64,000 nt of DNA from Sulfuriferula thiophila (GTDB taxonomy: Bacteria; Pseudomonadota; Gammaproteobacteria; Burkholderiales; Sulfuriferulaceae): positions 38,211-102,210 of the forward strand of contig NZ_BHGL01000028.1 of NCBI RefSeq assembly GCF_003864975.1, read 5' to 3'. The notes below the pieces were generated by a model. It worked only from the letters and a program-made list of their open reading frames with translations, made no database searches and was not told where the DNA came from. Shown piece by piece: positions 60,170-64,000 of the stretch; within the stretch, counting starts at the first letter, position 1; every line of letters starts with the position of its first letter. A program made the position numbers and the translations under genes.

Positions 60170-62403
60170 TCATGTCTATACCCCGCTTCTATAATCTGAC
60201 CGAAGCTGATGCCTCCGTCATTGATGGGTACTCGCTGTGCCAGTCTAACTTTCACCCCCGCTTCCGTGAGCAGATTGACCACTAATTCAGTCAATCGCCG
60301 ATTCTGAAACACACCACCCGCCAGCCCGACGCACTGCACCGGGTGTATGGCCTGCACCGCTCGCACCTGCGCCAGCAGTGCATGCGCCATGCTGGTGTGG
60401 AATAGATCTGCACGCTGACTGACACTCAGTGTCGCATCCAGCAGCATCGCCACTAATGGCGCCCAGTCGCTGCGCCACACACCCTCTTCATCACGGCTTA
60501 GCGGCAAGGTGATCGCATCACACACACTGCCTGTGCACGCTGCTTCCAGGTACATCGGCCCTTGCCCTTCAAAACTCGCATGGCTGCTCAGCCCGGTAAA
60601 CGCTGCCACCGCATCAAACAGCCGTCCGACGGCCGAGGTTTGCTGCGTATTCAGACGCCGCTGCCACACGGCATGTACCAGCGCGCTGTCCGCTGGTAAC
60701 TCCGGCCAAGCCATGCCGGTCTCCCATGCCAATGCCGCCGCAGCGCGCCACGGCTCACGTCCGGCTGTGTCACCGCCGGGCAGATAGAACGGACGCATAC
60801 TGGCCGCCCGCATCCAGTTGCCGGGCTTGCCTAACAAAGCCTCACCCCCCCACATCGTGCCATCTTCGCCGTAGCCAACACCATCCCAGGTGAATACCAG
60901 CCATTCGCTGATATCCGGATATTCTCCGGCCAGTGCCGACGCGTGGGCATGATGATGAAACACCGTATTCAGTGTCAGGCCGCTGTTCCGCGCCCAGCGG
61001 CTGCTGGCATAACCACTATGTGCATCGCACACTACACGGCTGGCAGTAACACCATACAGTTTTTGCAAATCGGCGATGACCTGTTCAAACACCATCATCG
61101 ACCGCAGCGAACCCAGCTCCCCAATATGCGGTGAAATAACCACGCGCCGCCCCCAGGCCAGTGCGATGGTGTTTTTGGTATGCCCGCCCACTGCCAGCAG
61201 CGGCGTATCCAGCGCAAACGGCAATTCCAGTTCCAGCGGTGCACAGCCACGCCCCAGCCGTAACGGCCGCGCAATACCGGCACTGAAGCGGAATACCGGA
61301 TCGTCGGCAGGGCGCACGATGGGCCGGTCATGGTGCAGGAAGGCATCGGCCACGCCAGTTAATCTGGTTTCGGTTTCGGCATTGTCCGTCAGTACCGGCT
61401 CACCGCTGATATTGGCAGAAGTCGCCACCAGCGGCCCGCCGAAATCGGCCAGCAGCAAGTGATGCAATGGACTATAGGGCAGCATTACGCCAATTTCCGT
61501 CAGTCCGGGTGCGATGTGTGCAGAAAGCAGACTGCCTTCCCGCTGATTTGCCAGCAATATTGGGCGTAGCGGGCTGGTCAGGAATACCGCTTCGTCTTCA
61601 CTCAACGCTGCATCATGCTGCATGCTCGCCAGATCAGGGAACATCACCGCCAGCGGCTTATGCGGGCGCACCTTACGCTCGCGCAACCGCGCCACCACGG
61701 CATCCGAGCGTGCATCGCACAGCAGGTGATAACCACCCACGTCTTTGACCGCCACAATCTGGCCGGCACGCAAAGCCGCGACGGCGGCTGCCAGCGCGCC
61801 CGCACCGATCAGCGTCAATCTGTCGTTCTTGAATAACAGCTGCGGACCACACTGCGGGCAGGCCACCGGCTCAGCATGAAAGCGCCGATCCAGCGGGTTT
61901 TCATACTCAGCCCGGCAAGTGGGACACAGCTCGAAACCGCGCATACTGGTCGTAGCGCGGTCATACGGCAAATGCTCGATCAGCGTATAGCGCGGACCGC
62001 ACTGAGTGCAATTGATGAAGGGATAACGGTAACGGCGGTTCTGCGGATCAAATAGCTCGGTCAGACAATCATCACAGGTGAAGTAATCCGGCGGCACATG
62101 AATATCCGCTTGTGCATCGCTGACACTGGGGCGAATAGCAAAACCGCTGGCGCCGGTGGCGGGCGTTTTCATCTGCGCGAGTATGCTGGGCTGTGCCAGC
62201 GGCGGCGCTTCACCCAGCAAGGCCGCGGCAAAAGCGGCCAGATGCGGCAGACTGCCTTCCACCTGAATTTCAACCAGCCCCAGCCGGTTCTGTACCCAGC
62301 CACTCAAACCAAAACGCTGCGCCAGCCTGAATACAAATGGCCGAAAACCCACGCCCTGCACCCGACCGGAGACAACGAAATGCACTGCGGCAGAACTATT
62401 CAA
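60166..62403 (-). CDS. hypF: Carbamoyltransferase HypF
   Basis: HypF makes thiocarbamoyl groups from carbamoyl phosphate for HypE. It is complete: acylphosphatase domain (VVSGRVQGVGFRPFVFRLA), four CxxC zinc motifs (CDDC, CTQC, CPTC, CPQC) at about residues 110-200, YrdC-like domain (AVKDVGGYHLLCDAR), and a Kae1-like domain with FHHHAHASALAGE and GLAGGVFQN. I place the start at TTG 62403, which overlaps the hypD stop (TTGA) and has GGGAGG about ten bases upstream; a GTG at 62436 is the alternative. It is the only whole gene of its kind in the cluster. Confidence 0.9.
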   Translation of the reverse strand: MNSSAAVHFVVSGRVQGVGFRPFVFRLAQRFGLSGWVQNRLGLVEIQVEGSLPHLAAFAAALLGEAPPLAQPSILAQMKTPATGASGFAIRPSVSDAQADIHVPPDYFTCDDCLTELFDPQNRRYRYPFINCTQCGPRYTLIEHLPYDRATTSMRGFELCPTCRAEYENPLDRRFHAEPVACPQCGPQLLFKNDRLTLIGAGALAAAVAALRAGQIVAVKDVGGYHLLCDARSDAVVARLRERKVRPHKPLAVMFPDLASMQHDAALSEDEAVFLTSPLRPILLANQREGSLLSAHIAPGLTEIGVMLPYSPLHHLLLADFGGPLVATSANISGEPVLTDNAETETRLTGVADAFLHHDRPIVRPADDPVFRFSAGIARPLRLGRGCAPLELELPFALDTPLLAVGGHTKNTIALAWGRRVVISPHIGELGSLRSMMVFEQVIADLQKLYGVTASRVVCDAHSGYASSRWARNSGLTLNTVFHHHAHASALAGEYPDISEWLVFTWDGVGYGEDGTMWGGEALLGKPGNWMRAASMRPFYLPGGDTAGREPWRAAAALAWETGMAWPELPADSALVHAVWQRRLNTQQTSAVGRLFDAVAAFTGLSSHASFEGQGPMYLEAACTGSVCDAITLPLSRDEEGVWRSDWAPLVAMLLDATLSVSQRADLFHTSMAHALLAQVRAVQAIHPVQCVGLAGGVFQNRRLTELVVNLLTEAGVKVRLAQRVPINDGGISFGQIIEAGYRHE

Positions 62404-62992
62404 GCGACTTTCGCCTCCCTGATGCCGCTGGCCCACCAGATACGGCAGGCGCCTTCATCCGACACCATGCACGGCCCCACCGGGGTGCGTGGCGTACAGG
62501 CAGTGCCATACAGACGACACTGATCCGGGTAGAGCTTGCCCATGACCCCTTTGGCGCAATCGCAACCGGGTGGCATTTCCCCGGCACATTTGCGTGTCGG
62601 ATCGTCATAAGCAGGGAAACGCAGCCGCGCATCATGTGCCGCCAGCGCAGCATTAATGCCAAAACCTGATGAAGCAATCACGCCCACGCCGCACCAGTTG
62701 GCATCGACCACGTCCATCGTCTGCGCCAGTTGATGCCGCGCGCTGACGTTGCCACCGGGTCGCACCAACTGTGGATAACAGTTATCGAGAAAAGGCCGCT
62801 CAGCCAGTAACTGGCGCAATACTGAATAAGTCGCCGCCAGCAGCGATTCCGGCGTAAATCCGGCCACTGCCGCAGGCAGGCCAGCGTGATAGAGCGTTCA
62901 TGGCCACCACACACATTCATGATTTTGACGCGCGGCGGCAAATCCAGCGCGCGGATTTTTTGCAACCAGTATGCGGCATCGTGACTCATCAA
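62400..62992 (-). pseudogene. hypD: Hydrogenase maturation protein HypD, internal deletion
   Basis: HypD is the iron-sulfur scaffold on which the Fe(CN)2CO group is built. The N terminus is present (RALDLPPRVKIMNVCGGHERSI, with the active-site cysteine) and so is the C-terminal third (AGFTPESLLAATY, CAGEMPPGCDCAKGVMG, CRLYGTACTPRTPVGPCMVS with the [4Fe-4S] cysteines), but in two frames that meet at about 62864-62884. About 170 residues of the centre, compared with the usual length near 370-380, are missing. The gene cannot make a working protein unless this is an assembly fault. Confidence 0.87.
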
Positions 62993-63058
62993 CTGACCTC
63001 AGCGTGTATGTAGGTTTTAACGCCATCAGTCTGGCAGGTGCGCCCGGCATAGCATGGT

Positions 63059-63300
63059 TCATGCACCGTGCATGGCCGACTCAATCGCCAGCATTTCGTC
63101 AAACAGTTCCCAAGCACTTTGCGCCTCGGTTGCCGTCATGGTCTGGATCGCATACCCCACATGCACCATCACATAATCACCGACCACCGGCATTTCATCC
63201 AGCAACAGAAACAGACTGACCTCGCGTGCCACCCCCTTGGCAGCAGCCTGCGCAACGAAACCATCAATGGCGGTATTTGCATGGGTATGGCTAGACACAT
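63059..63300 (-). pseudogene. hypC: Hydrogenase maturation chaperone HypC, frameshifted near the start
   Basis: HypC carries the iron-ligand complex on its N-terminal cysteine. The true start is ATG at 63300, reading MCLAIPMQI, with the essential Cys2. The rest (FVAQAAAKGVAREVSLFLL, VGDYVMVHVGYAIQTMTATE) is in another frame, reached by adding one base or removing two just after MQI, near 63270. As written, a frame starting at 63307 gives a protein that lacks the cysteine. The 5' gap 63301-63462 should hold the divergent hyp/hup promoters, but I see no clear consensus. Confidence 0.82.
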
Positions 63301-63462
63301 GATGCACCTCGCTTAATTTAGCCCAGTATAAACCCGGATCCGGATTACACCACTACAACTTGCCGGACAAAAATACCCTACTGTTTCAGTGGGTTGTTAT
63401 TTGAATTTGGCGTGCTAGTATTAACCCTAGTCACATTACTGGATTATTTTAGTATAACTTTT

Positions 63463-63780
63463 ATGGTTACTCTAGTGCTCGGTATCGGCAACACCCTGCT
63501 CTGCGACGAAGGCGTGGGGGTACACGCGGTACGCGCTTTTGTTGGCGCCGACATGGATCGATTCCTTGGCGTCAACCGAAAACGCAGCGTACATGAAGTC
63601 GGCCTGCTCGATCTGATGGCCGTTGCACATCTGGCCGGACACCTGCCGGAACGCCGCGCGCTGATCGGCATCCAGCCCGACATCGTAGGCTGGGGGGATG
63701 CACCGACTACCGCAGTGGCGCAAGCCATACCGCAGGCTTGCAGCCTGACCCTCGACCTGATCGCAGCGTGGCGCACATGA
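63463..63780 (+). CDS. Hydrogenase maturation protease, HupD/HyaD-like, with internal in-frame deletion
   Basis: These proteases remove the C-terminal peptide of the large subunit after nickel insertion. The start is normal (VTLVLGIGNTLLCDEGVGVHAVRAF, cited by LGIGNTLLCDEGVGVHAVRA) with the Glu nickel ligand, and the later half is the usual MDRFLGVNRKRSVHEVGLLD with the His ligand. The stretch between them, which holds the second ligand Asp and a hydrophobic strand, is absent: about 50 residues are lost compared with the normal length of about 150-160. The frame stays open. The junction is at about 63535-63545. Confidence 0.75.
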   Translation: MVTLVLGIGNTLLCDEGVGVHAVRAFVGADMDRFLGVNRKRSVHEVGLLDLMAVAHLAGHLPERRALIGIQPDIVGWGDAPTTAVAQAIPQACSLTLDLIAAWRT

Positions 63781-64000
63781 GCAGCCTGGACAATATCGGT
63801 GTCAAAGTGATCAACCCGCTACCGACCGGAGCGGACGGCTTGTCCGGCAATGCTGACGCCATTCTGCATGAAATTGTGGCACTGCTGGAAGCCTTCACGG
63901 CCACCGGGGAAACCGGTGCGATAGATCTGCACAGCCTCCCGGTCACCCCGACCGACTACGAATTGCTGCGCACCACCTTAGCTGAAGGTGAAGTACACGC
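63777..64000 (+). CDS. Hydrogenase expression/formation protein, HupH/HyaF-like, 5' part
   Basis: The gene runs off the window. The visible part has VKVINPLPTGADGLSGNADAILHEIVALL and then TGETGAIDLHSLPVTPTDYELL, which fit the HupH/HyaF family of uptake-hydrogenase accessory proteins. Its start overlaps the protease stop by four bases (ATGA), so the two are translated together. It implies that further hydrogenase genes lie beyond the window on the plus strand. Confidence 0.75.
   Translation, partial: MSSLDNIGVKVINPLPTGADGLSGNADAILHEIVALLEAFTATGETGAIDLHSLPVTPTDYELLRTTLAEGEVH

Overview
The window looks like a chromosome segment of a betaproteobacterium, probably Nitrosomonadales-like. The placement is inferred from gene order (ligA-zipA, ftsB-eno-kdsA-pyrG, ubiE-ubiJ-ubiB), from protein style and from an EPS-associated MarR-type regulator next to gmd; no 16S rRNA gene or other marker that would fix the genus is present. 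No tRNA, rRNA, CRISPR array or complete insertion sequence was found.

Layout. 0-13.6 kb is housekeeping: the 3' end of glnD, galU, ligA, zipA, ftsB, eno, kdsA, pyrG, a CNP1-like lipoprotein-sized secreted protein, the 4.5S SRP RNA, ubiE-ubiJ-ubiB and a DMT-family exporter. 13.6-14.2 kb holds a RelE/StbE-type toxin-antitoxin pair. 14.2-17.5 kb is a tight two-gene operon that fits ovothiol synthesis (OvoA plus a PLP lyase that may be OvoB). 17.5-41.3 kb is a large minus-strand surface-glycan locus: a bacillosamine-type aminotransferase, acetyltransferase and initiating phosphosugar transferase, at least six glycosyltransferases, two GDP-sugar dehydratase/reductase-like enzymes, two methyltransferases, a Wzx flippase, and a CDP-dideoxyhexose set (rfbF, rfbG, rfbH, an RfbC-like epimerase, an RfbJ-like reductase). 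It is interrupted by toxin-antitoxin modules at 20.1-20.7 and 32.3-35.0 kb. A further module sits inside the rfb operon at 38.8-39.4 kb, where a PemK/MazF-like toxin is fused in frame to RfbH.

41.3-47.6 kb returns to core genes (murI, queG, tsaE, amiC, mutL) with a vapBC pair. 47.6-51.1 kb is accessory: an NTF2-like secreted protein, a two-gene unit that has the borders of an integron gene cassette (attC-like hairpin at 48.2 kb, matching core site at 50.09 kb), and a secreted EXORDIUM/PHI-1-like protein. 51.2-58.2 kb has rhlE with a structured leader, a PglF/WbpM-type 4,6-dehydratase (the missing first step for the bacillosamine genes 33 kb away), and an ATP-grasp/alpha-E plus transglutaminase pair. 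58.2-59.6 kb has two small exported proteins and a 49-bp inverted-repeat element. 59.7-64.0 kb is a [NiFe]-hydrogenase maturation cluster in which hypF is whole, while hypC is frameshifted and hypD, hypE and the maturation protease each lack an internal block: a cluster that seems to be decaying.

How it fits together. PglF, PglE and PglD homologues would make UDP-diacetylbacillosamine and PglC would load it on undecaprenyl phosphate; the glycosyltransferases would extend it with GDP- and CDP-derived deoxy sugars and Wzx would flip it. Seven toxin-antitoxin modules lie within 32 kb, mostly in or beside the glycan genes, which suggests that the locus is a recombination hot spot stabilised by addiction modules.
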